26,195 nt of DNA from a virus, in the IMG/VR virus record IMGVR_UViG_3300025674_005971, positions 1 to 26,195 of that record. The stretch is one strand, 5' to 3'. The stretch's first letter is position 1. Each line of letters begins with the position of its first letter. A program made the translations under genes and the position numbers. The notes under the pieces were generated by a model. That model was not told where the DNA came from, made no database searches, and saw only the letters and a list, made by a program, of their open reading frames with translations. Shown one piece after another: positions 9,098-16,637 of this stretch.

Positions 9098-9532
9098 AGA
9101 ATTTTTAAAAAGTGTGAGTTTGGTTATTCTTTTTTTATCAAGACCGTATGCTGATAGTATCTCTCTTACTTCCTCTTTTGGTAGGATTTGTAAGTAATCT
9201 ACAACTTCACGTTTTGATACTCCAAACCATTTAGTTAAATAATCAAGTAATTCGGGTTCATACTTTTTTTCTGTTTTTCCTTTTATATACTTGTCCCAAG
9301 TCTTTTGAGCTGGTAAAAAGTGATAATAAAGTTTATAAACTTCACTTGGTTTCAGTAATCCAACGGTATACTTCTGTAAGTCATTTACAAACTCAATGTA
9401 GTCCATATTCATACTCAGAAATCTATTGATAAGAAATGGACTAAATGTTTTCTTATCAGCATCAGTAAGTGTATCCCAAGATACCTTCTTTTCCTTTATC
9501 CCTGAAAGATGTTCAAAAATTGTCTTTGCCAT
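9095..9532 (-). CDS. sliding clamp loader small subunit (T4 gp62-like)
   Basis: This 145-residue helical protein starts MAKTIFEHLSGIKEKKVSWD, followed by LTDADKKTFSPFLINRFLSM (21-40), a signature seen in gp62-type clamp loader small subunits of T4-like phages. A LLPA-type KLYYHFLPAQKTWDKYIK segment and a C-terminal basic helix follow. In T4, gp62 is the single non-ATPase subunit that bridges four gp44 subunits, and the complex loads gp45 onto primed DNA. The position after gp44 and a small membrane-protein gene fits this role. It overlaps that small gene by 20 bases. The protein is shorter than T4 gp62 (187 residues). Confidence 0.82.
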   Translation of the reverse strand: MAKTIFEHLSGIKEKKVSWDTLTDADKKTFSPFLINRFLSMNMDYIEFVNDLQKYTVGLLKPSEVYKLYYHFLPAQKTWDKYIKGKTEKKYEPELLDYLTKWFGVSKREVVDYLQILPKEEVREILSAYGLDKKRITKLTLFKNS

Positions 9533-9641
9533 TAATCTTAGATTTCACAATATAGTAAATAGTTGGGACAATTCCAAATAAAGATAGAAGTGATGGGTGC
9601 GGCTCTCCACAAGTTCCCAATATGTGATGTAACCAGTGCAT
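9513..9641 (-). CDS. 42-residue membrane microprotein
   Basis: An ATG at 9641, one base after the gp44 stop, opens a 42-codon frame that ends inside the gp62 start (20-base overlap). The product starts MHWLHHILGTCGEPHPS, then has a hydrophobic stretch (LLSLFGIVPTIYYIV, about residues 18-32) long enough for one membrane segment, and a basic tail (KSKINGKDNF). The position between gp44 and gp62, with no other use of these 110 bases, supports a real gene. The His/Cys-rich N-terminus (HWLHH, CGEPH) might bind a metal. I do not recognise the family. Confidence 0.6.
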   Translation of the reverse strand: MHWLHHILGTCGEPHPSLLSLFGIVPTIYYIVKSKINGKDNF

Positions 9642-9642
9642 A

Positions 9643-10575
9643 TTAAGTAAATTCAATGATACCCAAAATTGTTGCCATTACATTGATTTCTTTATCAATA
9701 ACAAATGTATCCTTGTACTGGGCATCAGCCAACTTTACAATAACTTCGCCTACATGTTCTCCAGCGAATTCATCCACGTTGTCATACAAAAACTTAAAGA
9801 ATGGTGTAAAGTCTTTTACTTTACTATCTGCAATAATTTGTCTGATTTTTGTAAACTTAGTTTTCGTATCACTATCCGACTTTAGAACTTGCAAACACTC
9901 ATCCATATAGTTTGCCTGTATCATTGAAGTTTTATCAATCTTCAATTTACCATCAACTACTTGTCGTTGTGCTGCGTTTAGGACTCTTCTGATATCAGGA
10001 TAACCACTATTCACCAACACACCCAAGTCTTTCACATCAAATTCAACAGACTCTTGTTGAAGAATTGTGTGTAGTCGTTTTGCTACCTCTGCTTTAGATG
10101 GTGGTGTGATACCAAACACTTGACATCTAGATTGGATTGGGTCAATAATCTTTTCTACATAGTTACACGTTAAGATGAAACGAGTAGATTTAGAGAATGT
10201 TTCCATCAGATTACGAAGTGCTGCTTGTGCATTTGGTGTGCCGAAATCCGCCTCGTCCAAAATGCAAATCTTCCATGTTCTGAACCCCATTGAACTGGCA
10301 AAGTTTTTGATTTTGGTTCTCACCGTTTCAATATTATTTTCGTCTGAAAAATTAATATACATCACATCGGCATCAATTGAATTAGCTATGATTTTTGCCA
10401 GAGTAGTTTTTCCGGTTCCAGCCGTTCCATATAACAATAGATGTGGAACATCACCAGATTCTATATATAGGCCAACTTTGTCTTTCAGTAATTCATTACC
10501 GATGTAATCATCTAAGGTTTGTGGACGATACCGCTCAGTCCAAATCGTATGTTCGGTGTTGTTTAAATTAAGCAT
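9643..10575 (-). CDS. sliding clamp loader ATPase subunit (T4 gp44-like)
   Basis: A 310-residue AAA+ ATPase. WTERYRPQTLDDYIG (12-26) is the clamp-loader N-terminal box, LLLYGTAGTGKTTLAK (47-61) the Walker A motif, KICILDEADF (about 103-112) the Walker B/DEAD-like motif, and DPIQSRCQVF the SRC arginine-finger motif. It forms the ATP-driven complex with gp62 that opens and loads the gp45 clamp. The ATG at 10575 lies 13 bases inside the end of the endonuclease gene, as expected if that gene inserted immediately upstream. Length and motifs match T4 gp44 (319 residues). Confidence 0.95.
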   Translation of the reverse strand: MLNLNNTEHTIWTERYRPQTLDDYIGNELLKDKVGLYIESGDVPHLLLYGTAGTGKTTLAKIIANSIDADVMYINFSDENNIETVRTKIKNFASSMGFRTWKICILDEADFGTPNAQAALRNLMETFSKSTRFILTCNYVEKIIDPIQSRCQVFGITPPSKAEVAKRLHTILQQESVEFDVKDLGVLVNSGYPDIRRVLNAAQRQVVDGKLKIDKTSMIQANYMDECLQVLKSDSDTKTKFTKIRQIIADSKVKDFTPFFKFLYDNVDEFAGEHVGEVIVKLADAQYKDTFVIDKEINVMATILGIIEFT

Positions 10576-11318
10576 TTATTTTTTACAGTTTCAATTGTTA
10601 ATTCATCTGACCAAATTCTTATTAAATTAAATCCTAATCGTTTAGCCAGTTCATTTTTAATTTTATCGTTTTTTCTTGTTCTAATTTGAGCCGCATCTAA
10701 TTCAGTATCTAATTTATCTTTACCATGCCAATATATACCATCGACTTCTACCAATGTATTCGTTTCAGGAATATAAAAATCATAATATTTGTTATCAACA
10801 CGGTATTGAAATATATAATCAATATTTAATTCATTCAGAATTAACTTTAATTCTAGCTCAGGGGCTGTATTATACATTGATGGTTTTTCCAAACATCTAG
10901 TTTTCATTGCACATGACCTACACATTTTTTTATTTGCATTTAATATATGAGTTTTTAACTGCACATCACTTAATTTATGCTTAGTATAATGTGTTTTAGT
11001 TGATCCACATAATTTACAAATAGATTTAAATGTATTATATTTTTTTGTTCCAAATTTTGTTTCGTGCCATTTTAATCTGCATTTACTACATGAAGTATTC
11101 CGATTATCTGCTGTATCTCTGCTCTGTCTATTCTTATATTTAATATCTGATAAACATTGTGGACATTTTCTAACATATTCAGATTCTATCGGGTATCGTC
11201 TACTACGACACGACTTACAAACTGTATTATTTTTGTTTGCTTCATTTAATGTTCTTTTTCGAGTATATGAAATCTCAATATCACACACGGGACAATTTCT
11301 AATGTATTTGTATTTCAT
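10563..11318 (-). CDS. homing-type endonuclease: three zinc ribbons plus Vsr-like nuclease domain
   Basis: A 251-residue protein with three tandem zinc ribbons of about 43 residues (cysteine pairs 9/12+34/37, 52/55+77/80, 101/104+133/136) and a C-terminal nuclease domain: Glu156, YYDFYIPE (Asp180), LVEVDGIYWHG (Glu191, Asp193, His198) and GFNLIRIWSDE. This matches the Vsr-like/EDxHD (PD-(D/E)XK type) group that includes free-standing phage homing enzymes such as I-Bth0305I. It sits between the dUTPase and gp44 genes, looks more A+T-rich than its neighbours, overlaps the gp44 start by 13 bases, and has its own upstream element (11329-11346). These traits suit a mobile gene that targets a conserved replication locus. 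The target site is unknown. Confidence 0.82.
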   Translation of the reverse strand: MKYKYIRNCPVCDIEISYTRKRTLNEANKNNTVCKSCRSRRYPIESEYVRKCPQCLSDIKYKNRQSRDTADNRNTSCSKCRLKWHETKFGTKKYNTFKSICKLCGSTKTHYTKHKLSDVQLKTHILNANKKMCRSCAMKTRCLEKPSMYNTAPELELKLILNELNIDYIFQYRVDNKYYDFYIPETNTLVEVDGIYWHGKDKLDTELDAAQIRTRKNDKIKNELAKRLGFNLIRIWSDELTIETVKNKCLI

Positions 11319-11328
11319 GGATATAATT

Positions 11329-11346
11329 CTTTATTATAAGTATCTA
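11329..11346 (-). promoter_or_regulatory. variant of the TGATATTTATA element, upstream of the homing-type endonuclease
   Basis: The minus strand reads TAGATACTTATAATAAAG. It differs at two positions from the 18 bases ending in TATAATAAAG upstream of the GT4 gene (4902-4885). It lies in the 68-base gap between the dUTPase stop (11386) and the endonuclease ATG (11318), 10 bases from that ATG. This supports a shared promoter-type motif and could give the endonuclease its own transcript. Function inferred. Confidence 0.4.
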
Positions 11347-11385
11347 TCCACTTAGTTTTCATCCAATGTGTTATTCGTTTATATA

Positions 11386-11817
11386 CTATACCCCAGTACT
11401 TCCAAATCCACCTTCACCACGTACCGAATCAGTAAGTTCTTCACTTTCTTGCCATTCAACACTTGGAATGGGCATAATTACCAATTGACCAATTCTATCT
11501 CCAATTTTATAAACATCAGATTCTCGGTCTCCCCAAAATTTGAATTTGATTTCGCCTCGATATCCACAATCTATAACCCCAACGGAATTTGATAAAATCA
11601 ATTGCTTCTTATAAATAGAACTTCTAGGAAAAATTAACCCAACATACCCTTCAGGTATTTCAACAGCTATACCAGTTCCATATGTGATTATGTTATTGAT
11701 ATCATAGTCAACAGATATGGCTGTTAAATCTGCCCCAGCATCTCCATGATTTGCAATCTTTGGAGCAACTGCGTTCTCTCTAACTTTTTTAAATTTAATC
11801 TGCAGTGAATTATTCAT
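11386..11817 (-). CDS. dut: dUTP diphosphatase (dUTPase)
   Basis: All five trimeric-dUTPase motifs are visible: HGDAGADLTA (motif I), PRSSIYKKQ (II), GVIDCGYRGEIKF (III, with the catalytic Asp and the uracil-pocket Tyr region), RIGQLVIMPI (IV) and RGEGGFGSTGV (V, the flexible phosphate-binding arm). The enzyme converts dUTP to dUMP plus pyrophosphate, feeding thymidylate synthesis and keeping uracil out of DNA. I chose the ATG at 11817 (MNNSLQIKFKKV), immediately after the stop of the upstream glycosyltransferase gene; a longer reading from 11877 only adds unrelated residues. The product has 143 residues, normal for the family. Confidence 0.95.
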   Translation of the reverse strand: MNNSLQIKFKKVRENAVAPKIANHGDAGADLTAISVDYDINNIITYGTGIAVEIPEGYVGLIFPRSSIYKKQLILSNSVGVIDCGYRGEIKFKFWGDRESDVYKIGDRIGQLVIMPIPSVEWQESEELTDSVRGEGGFGSTGV

Positions 11818-11818
11818 A

Positions 11819-13309
11819 TTAAAAGAATTTATTTGATGTAAAGTTTTGTGACCATTTAGGGTCTCTCTTAGACTCATCTAATGGGTCACCTTTGTAATCT
11901 ACGTTTCCTGCTTCATCAATAATTTTCTTAACATCATCAATGTTTTCTTCAGGAATCCAAAGTTTAGTATAAACTTCATTTGGTGAATCTTTCACACCTC
12001 TTTCTAAACACCACTGCCTAATACCTTCCCATGCGTTACTTTTATGTAATGACGGGTGACTATTATACAAGATGTTCCTTTTATATCCATTACCCTGTAA
12101 GATATGATATAACCACTCCACACCGTATTTGGTTTTGGATGTATGTTTCTTCTTACTGTTTTCTAAACAATGTATTAAATCACCAACAAGATTATTTTTA
12201 AAGTCTTCATCATGTGGTGGTAATTCCCAATCAAATTTCTTACCTTCAGGAATTTTATTTATTACATCTAAGAACTCATCTTTATTTGAGAAATATAATG
12301 GATAATCTTTACCCAAAACATATTCATGCGTTGGATGTTTAAATGCTAAACTTGGTTTGTTTAATCTAATTGCGTCTTGTACGGACAAGTTCCAAGTCAT
12401 GTAATTATCAACAAAACACAAAGTAGCATGAGACTGTTCAATCAAATTACGATATGCTCCACCACTTGGTAAATTCTTGACATACATCCATTTTGGTGCA
12501 GGTTTACCTGATTGAGGTTTCTTAGCGTTTTCATCAGTAACCCAAACTAACCACTCATCTCTATCAAGGTCTTCTGTATATTCAACAAGTTTATCGATAC
12601 CTGTTGAGTTATTCCATCTATGATTGAATAACAATATCTTTTTACCTCGTGCAGGATTAGGGAATGGTTCCGAATCAGGGAACTGTCCTACTCCTAATGG
12701 AAAGTAGTTAATCTTTTCATCCATGACTTCATCATTAATACCTTGAACTATATAATCTCTTTTGTTCCAATTAGATTTCATATAATCTTTTGATACGGGG
12801 CAGTGGAAGTATGATTTGTAAGACCAATTGATTGCTTCAAGTTGTCTATAAAATCCTTCGGGATATCCATCCGTAACTCTACTCTTTGGACAGTCTACCC
12901 AATGGAAAAAGTTGAAACATTCTACTGTAAGACCATATCTTGAAGACATGATTGAATTTACAACATTATATAAAAGTTCAGGTTGATGATTAAATATAAA
13001 GTCAAAATCTTGACCTCTCCAATCTGTGAGTTTGTTTAAGAGTTTACCGTTAAAGTATGCTCTATTCGATAAAACAGATTGAGTATAATCAAATGGTACT
13101 AATGTTACGTTTGGACCTAAATCAGAAATCGTGTTATTGGTAGGAACCAATATCGTATGGTGACACATCGGTAAAAACTTAATAGTCTTGACCATAACTT
13201 TATAGTTAGAATCACCGTGATGTTTAAATTTAGAACCACTCCACCTAACAGGCGACATAATATGTAGAACTCTCCTACCATACAATGGATGGTTGTAATC
13301 CTTAGTCAT
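11819..13309 (-). CDS. GT-B-like glycosyltransferase inside the replication block
   Basis: This 496-residue protein has an N-terminal Rossmann-like half (RRVLHIMSPVRWSG; FDFIFNHQPELLYNV; INYFPLGVGQFPD) and a C-terminal half with KKILLFNHRWNNSTGIDKLV, KWMYVKNLP and the segment TWNLSVQDAIRLNKPSLAFK, which corresponds to the GT4 motif of the nucleotide-sugar site without the usual first Glu. The last 110 residues (HILQGNGYKRNILYN; EGIRQWCLERG; VYTKLWIP) are a separate, unrecognised domain. It lies between the clamp and dUTPase genes. That context allows a DNA-glycosylating role, but this is inference and the acceptor is unknown. It has the only strong Shine-Dalgarno sequence in the window. Confidence 0.62.
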   Translation of the reverse strand: MTKDYNHPLYGRRVLHIMSPVRWSGSKFKHHGDSNYKVMVKTIKFLPMCHHTILVPTNNTISDLGPNVTLVPFDYTQSVLSNRAYFNGKLLNKLTDWRGQDFDFIFNHQPELLYNVVNSIMSSRYGLTVECFNFFHWVDCPKSRVTDGYPEGFYRQLEAINWSYKSYFHCPVSKDYMKSNWNKRDYIVQGINDEVMDEKINYFPLGVGQFPDSEPFPNPARGKKILLFNHRWNNSTGIDKLVEYTEDLDRDEWLVWVTDENAKKPQSGKPAPKWMYVKNLPSGGAYRNLIEQSHATLCFVDNYMTWNLSVQDAIRLNKPSLAFKHPTHEYVLGKDYPLYFSNKDEFLDVINKIPEGKKFDWELPPHDEDFKNNLVGDLIHCLENSKKKHTSKTKYGVEWLYHILQGNGYKRNILYNSHPSLHKSNAWEGIRQWCLERGVKDSPNEVYTKLWIPEENIDDVKKIIDEAGNVDYKGDPLDESKRDPKWSQNFTSNKFF

Positions 13310-13314
13310 ATTTA

Positions 13315-13320
13315 CTCCTT
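13315..13320 (-). promoter_or_regulatory. strong Shine-Dalgarno sequence AAGGAG
   Basis: The minus strand reads TTAAGGAGTAAATATG, with AAGGAG five bases before the ATG at 13309 and partly overlapping the gp45 stop. It is notable because almost all other starts in the window lack such a sequence. Confidence 0.75.
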
Positions 13321-14014
13321 AATTTATTTCTATTAGGTAGTAGTTAGATTTAAACCCATCGTGTTCAAACGATACCGATGCAAGTCCTTGAGATGAAATC
13401 TTCAATGAAGATGATTTAGCACCACGATTTGCATTTAGGATTTCTTTCAAGTATTTTGCTGAGAATGAGATTAGTTCGATATCACCATCACATTTACAGT
13501 TTACGTTAATATAAATTCTGTTAGAATTAATTTTTTGATACCCCAACACAACAGAACCTTTGTTGTTCTTACAAGAGAAAGTAAATGTATCTGATTCACT
13601 TAATGCTCCTTTTGACTTTACAAATGTTGAAATGAATTCATTATCTAATGTAATTTCAGCATTAAAGTCAGGTAGTTGTTTTAAATCAGGAACTGCAGGA
13701 ATAACAGATAAATCTGCTAACATATAATTAACTGATGTCTTCTTGTCTGAGAATACTAAAGATGCTTCACCTTCAGAAACCTCAATAGAAGAATCTAAAA
13801 CACCTAACAACCCTTTAAGTTGTGATGTTGTGTAAATACCGAACTCTCCATTTGGGAATTCTTTGTTTTCACTTTGAACACTCCCTAAGAGTGTCTTATC
13901 GTCTGAAATAAAACTTACAGACATACCTTCATCGGTTGAGTTAATTTTAACCGATTCGACTTCACCACCGAGATTATATCGGGAAATGAAGTTTGTTATT
14001 GATGTTTTATTCAT
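13319..14014 (-). CDS. DNA polymerase sliding clamp (T4 gp45-like)
   Basis: The 231-residue, beta-rich protein matches the length of T4 gp45 (228). It starts MNKTSITNFISRYNLGGEVE and has the alternating strands and acidic turns of a clamp (for example GLLGVLDSSIEVSEGEASLV and ISFSAKYLKEILNA). SAKYLKEIL followed by SQGLASVSFEHDGFKSNYYLI resembles the last domain helix and strands of gp45, which in T4 forms a trimeric ring. Upstream is the DNA polymerase gene and downstream the AAGGAG-led glycosyltransferase gene. It tethers polymerase to DNA; in T4 it also activates late transcription. Sequence identity in this family is low, so the call rests on length, pattern and context. Confidence 0.85.
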   Translation of the reverse strand: MNKTSITNFISRYNLGGEVESVKINSTDEGMSVSFISDDKTLLGSVQSENKEFPNGEFGIYTTSQLKGLLGVLDSSIEVSEGEASLVFSDKKTSVNYMLADLSVIPAVPDLKQLPDFNAEITLDNEFISTFVKSKGALSESDTFTFSCKNNKGSVVLGYQKINSNRIYINVNCKCDGDIELISFSAKYLKEILNANRGAKSSSLKISSQGLASVSFEHDGFKSNYYLIEIN

Positions 14015-14039
14015 AATGTTTAATATAGTAATTTATTTA

Positions 14040-16529
14040 TTAAAATCCAAAAAATTTGGATGCAATTTTCAAATTTTCATTAGGGAACTCCCAATTCAGT
14101 GCCTGATAAAAGTCTTCTAACTTACCCTGCATTTCAGCATCCCAAATTTTATCGTAATCAATGTATTGTTCTATAAATTGTAGAATTTGAGGTGGGTCGT
14201 TATATCCGGTGATAGCTATTGACCCAATACCAAATGGATTTTGTTTTATATAAATCCATTTTATTTTATCCCCGTTCTTAATTGGTTCAAACTTAGAATC
14301 CAACCCAAAGTGAGATAAAAGTTTATTATATGATATAGCTGATTTTACGTGTGCTGGAGTCGCCGGTTTAAATTTACCAATAGTATTTGTTATATCATAT
14401 TTACTCAACTCCTTAACTGCTGAATTTTTCGCAATTCGAATTAATGGTTCGGATGACATGTTTGATTTGTAGTTCAATATTTTTTCATCAACATCAGACT
14501 TATCAACATTTTTCATGATATCCCACAATACAGTTTTCATAACTTCCTTGAAGTACTCAGGAAAACTACTACGTTTTACATCCAACCCCTTGACATCCAA
14601 CTTATCACATGGAACTGTATTATCATTGATAATCCATTGTGCATATCTTTTCTTTGTAACCCAGAAACCACTTTTGGCTACGGTTTCTTGTTTGATATCA
14701 AATCTATGTGAGTTGATATTAAACATACGTTTTGCCATAGTATCATAAGTTTTATTGATATGATTTTGAACCTCGGTTGCTACATCTAAGATTGCAGGTA
14801 CCATTTGTTCATCGTTATTTATATCAATATTCGGATTCCTATGTATAATGAGTGGTATTGTACTCATATAAATTGAGTCAGTATCGCTGTAAACATTATA
14901 GTCATCGGGGGTTCCAATTTGCCGTGAATAATATTGATTGGCAATCATCTCCGTTGTTTTGATGATAGTTTGCCCAGTTGCTGTTACACCAAGAGCATTA
15001 TCGACATCATAGTAGCGAAATGATTCAAGCCCCAAACAACCATACATTGAATTAAGCATAATTTTGGTGACCAACTGGCGTTGATGGTAAAACTTGTACT
15101 TGTCATCATCACCAGTGTTTCCAAACTGTTTCATCAAATCCTTATACTCAACTCGTTTTTTAAACCAAACATCCAAGATTTCAGGAATTACACCAATCTT
15201 ATCAGTTCGATATAATACACCATTGGATGATATTGAATATTTTGTATCTAATAAAAAATCATTAAATGAACTTCTATCAAGTTCTGGATATTCATTACCA
15301 TTGGTGTCAATAAGTTTATAAGATTCCATCTGCCCTTTCATATGAGAATCCATTGAAAAGTTTTCAATCATTCCAATTTTAGTTTCCGGGCTGATGTTGA
15401 TACTCATAATAATGCTTGGATATAGACTTGTTAAGTCCAAGTCATAAATCCACTTGTGTAACCCCGGTTTAGGTGGTTTAACATATGCACCCATAAAAGT
15501 ACCACCACTTTCAGTACGCTTTGGTTTATTGATGGATACCTTTTTATTTCTACGTAGAAATGTAAGAATAGCCCCCTCTAACCATTTAGATGAAAACAAA
15601 AAATCTTCATAAGCTACATGCCCAGTGTGGCAAATAGCCCTAGCCAATTCAATGAATTGTAGTTTACGTTCAAATTCCACAATCAATTCAACATCCACTA
15701 AGTTATACTCAATGAACTTTTCCAAGTCATCTCTGAATAACTGGTCCAAATTTCCATTGTATTCAACTTTGCCTCTACCCAATGTTAACTTAGCCACAGT
15801 ATCTAACCGATAATTAGGTAGTTCTGTATATGTGTAATTTTTATACAAGGACATATAATCAAGTGAAGATACCCCAGCAAAGAAATATCGTTCACGTTTT
15901 GGGTTCCATTCAACAATACCAATTGGGGACATTCGATTTGCATCATATTCCCCCAATACTCTTTTTAATCTGTTATAAAGATAATTGTTATCAAATCTAT
16001 CAATATTCCAACCAGTGATAATTGTTGGATTTACACTTTCCCAAGTAGATATAAATGCCTGCAGTAAACTTACCTCATCTCGGAAAATAGATACATTTGC
16101 CCGTTCAAGATTATATTCTGTATTAGTGTCGCCTACTACAAAAACTGTGTACTCGTTGGTTATCGAGTCGTGAAATGCGATTGATGTTATTTCATTTGTG
16201 GCTATTAGTGGGTCTGGTAATCCACTATTCATTTCAACTTCAATATCATATGTCATGATACAATGACCATCTGATACTTCATCAGAGTCACCATAGTTAT
16301 CTATGAGAAATCTAGTAATTGGATTTACATCACTTTCGAAAAGTTTGTCCTCAGAACCATATTCCCAAGAGCCAATACGTTTTAGCTTATCACCATAGAT
16401 AGATTCATATTGACCATTTGGGTCTTTTATGTAAGCATACCTTACAAACCTTTCTTTTTTGTATCCCATAGCGTCATCCCAAATATGGATTTCTTGGTTC
16501 TTTCTGTCGAAATGAATATTCTGGTAAAT
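14040..16529 (-). CDS. family B DNA polymerase (T4 gp43-like), apparent ATT start
   Basis: All key motifs are present: exonuclease ExoI MTYDIEVEM, ExoII GWNIDRFDNNY, ExoIII YNLVDVEL; polymerase motif A DLDLTSLYPSIIM, motif B KIMLNSMYGCLG, motif C YSDTDSIY, and KKRYA for the template clamp. It replicates the phage genome with proofreading. The first ATG (16469) gives 809 residues, but the frame stays open upstream: from an ATT at 16529 it reads YQNIHFDRKNQEIHIWDDA before that Met, which fits the N-terminus expected for far-T4 polymerases. No ATG, GTG or TTG lies between the in-frame stop at 16533-16535 and 16469. I therefore give the ATT start, with 829 residues; the 16469 start remains possible. 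Confidence 0.93.
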   Translation of the reverse strand: MYQNIHFDRKNQEIHIWDDAMGYKKERFVRYAYIKDPNGQYESIYGDKLKRIGSWEYGSEDKLFESDVNPITRFLIDNYGDSDEVSDGHCIMTYDIEVEMNSGLPDPLIATNEITSIAFHDSITNEYTVFVVGDTNTEYNLERANVSIFRDEVSLLQAFISTWESVNPTIITGWNIDRFDNNYLYNRLKRVLGEYDANRMSPIGIVEWNPKRERYFFAGVSSLDYMSLYKNYTYTELPNYRLDTVAKLTLGRGKVEYNGNLDQLFRDDLEKFIEYNLVDVELIVEFERKLQFIELARAICHTGHVAYEDFLFSSKWLEGAILTFLRRNKKVSINKPKRTESGGTFMGAYVKPPKPGLHKWIYDLDLTSLYPSIIMSINISPETKIGMIENFSMDSHMKGQMESYKLIDTNGNEYPELDRSSFNDFLLDTKYSISSNGVLYRTDKIGVIPEILDVWFKKRVEYKDLMKQFGNTGDDDKYKFYHQRQLVTKIMLNSMYGCLGLESFRYYDVDNALGVTATGQTIIKTTEMIANQYYSRQIGTPDDYNVYSDTDSIYMSTIPLIIHRNPNIDINNDEQMVPAILDVATEVQNHINKTYDTMAKRMFNINSHRFDIKQETVAKSGFWVTKKRYAQWIINDNTVPCDKLDVKGLDVKRSSFPEYFKEVMKTVLWDIMKNVDKSDVDEKILNYKSNMSSEPLIRIAKNSAVKELSKYDITNTIGKFKPATPAHVKSAISYNKLLSHFGLDSKFEPIKNGDKIKWIYIKQNPFGIGSIAITGYNDPPQILQFIEQYIDYDKIWDAEMQGKLEDFYQALNWEFPNENLKIASKFFGF

Positions 16530-16558
16530 AACTTATTAATTTTAAATGGTTAAACTAA

Positions 16559-16578
16559 TTTACACTTGTGTCTGTAAA
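16559..16578 (-). promoter_or_regulatory. hairpin in the leader of the DNA polymerase gene
   Basis: The minus-strand transcript reads UUUACA-GACACAAG-UGUAAA, a 6-base-pair stem with an 8-base loop, about 30 bases before the ATT codon of the polymerase gene. The 108-base gap (16530-16637) holds no gene. T4-type gp43 represses its own translation by binding a leader hairpin with an 8-base loop, so this could be the counterpart; the loop sequence differs and the stem is weak. Inference only. Confidence 0.3.
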
Positions 16579-16637
16579 AATGAATATACGAATTATTATT
16601 CAAATATCCTAAAATTCTTAACGAAATTATTTTGGAA

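Noticed and set aside
11818-11877. Longer dUTPase start at 11877
   Set aside because: The extra 20 residues overlap the glycosyltransferase gene in another frame and have no counterpart in dUTPases; 11817 gives the normal length.
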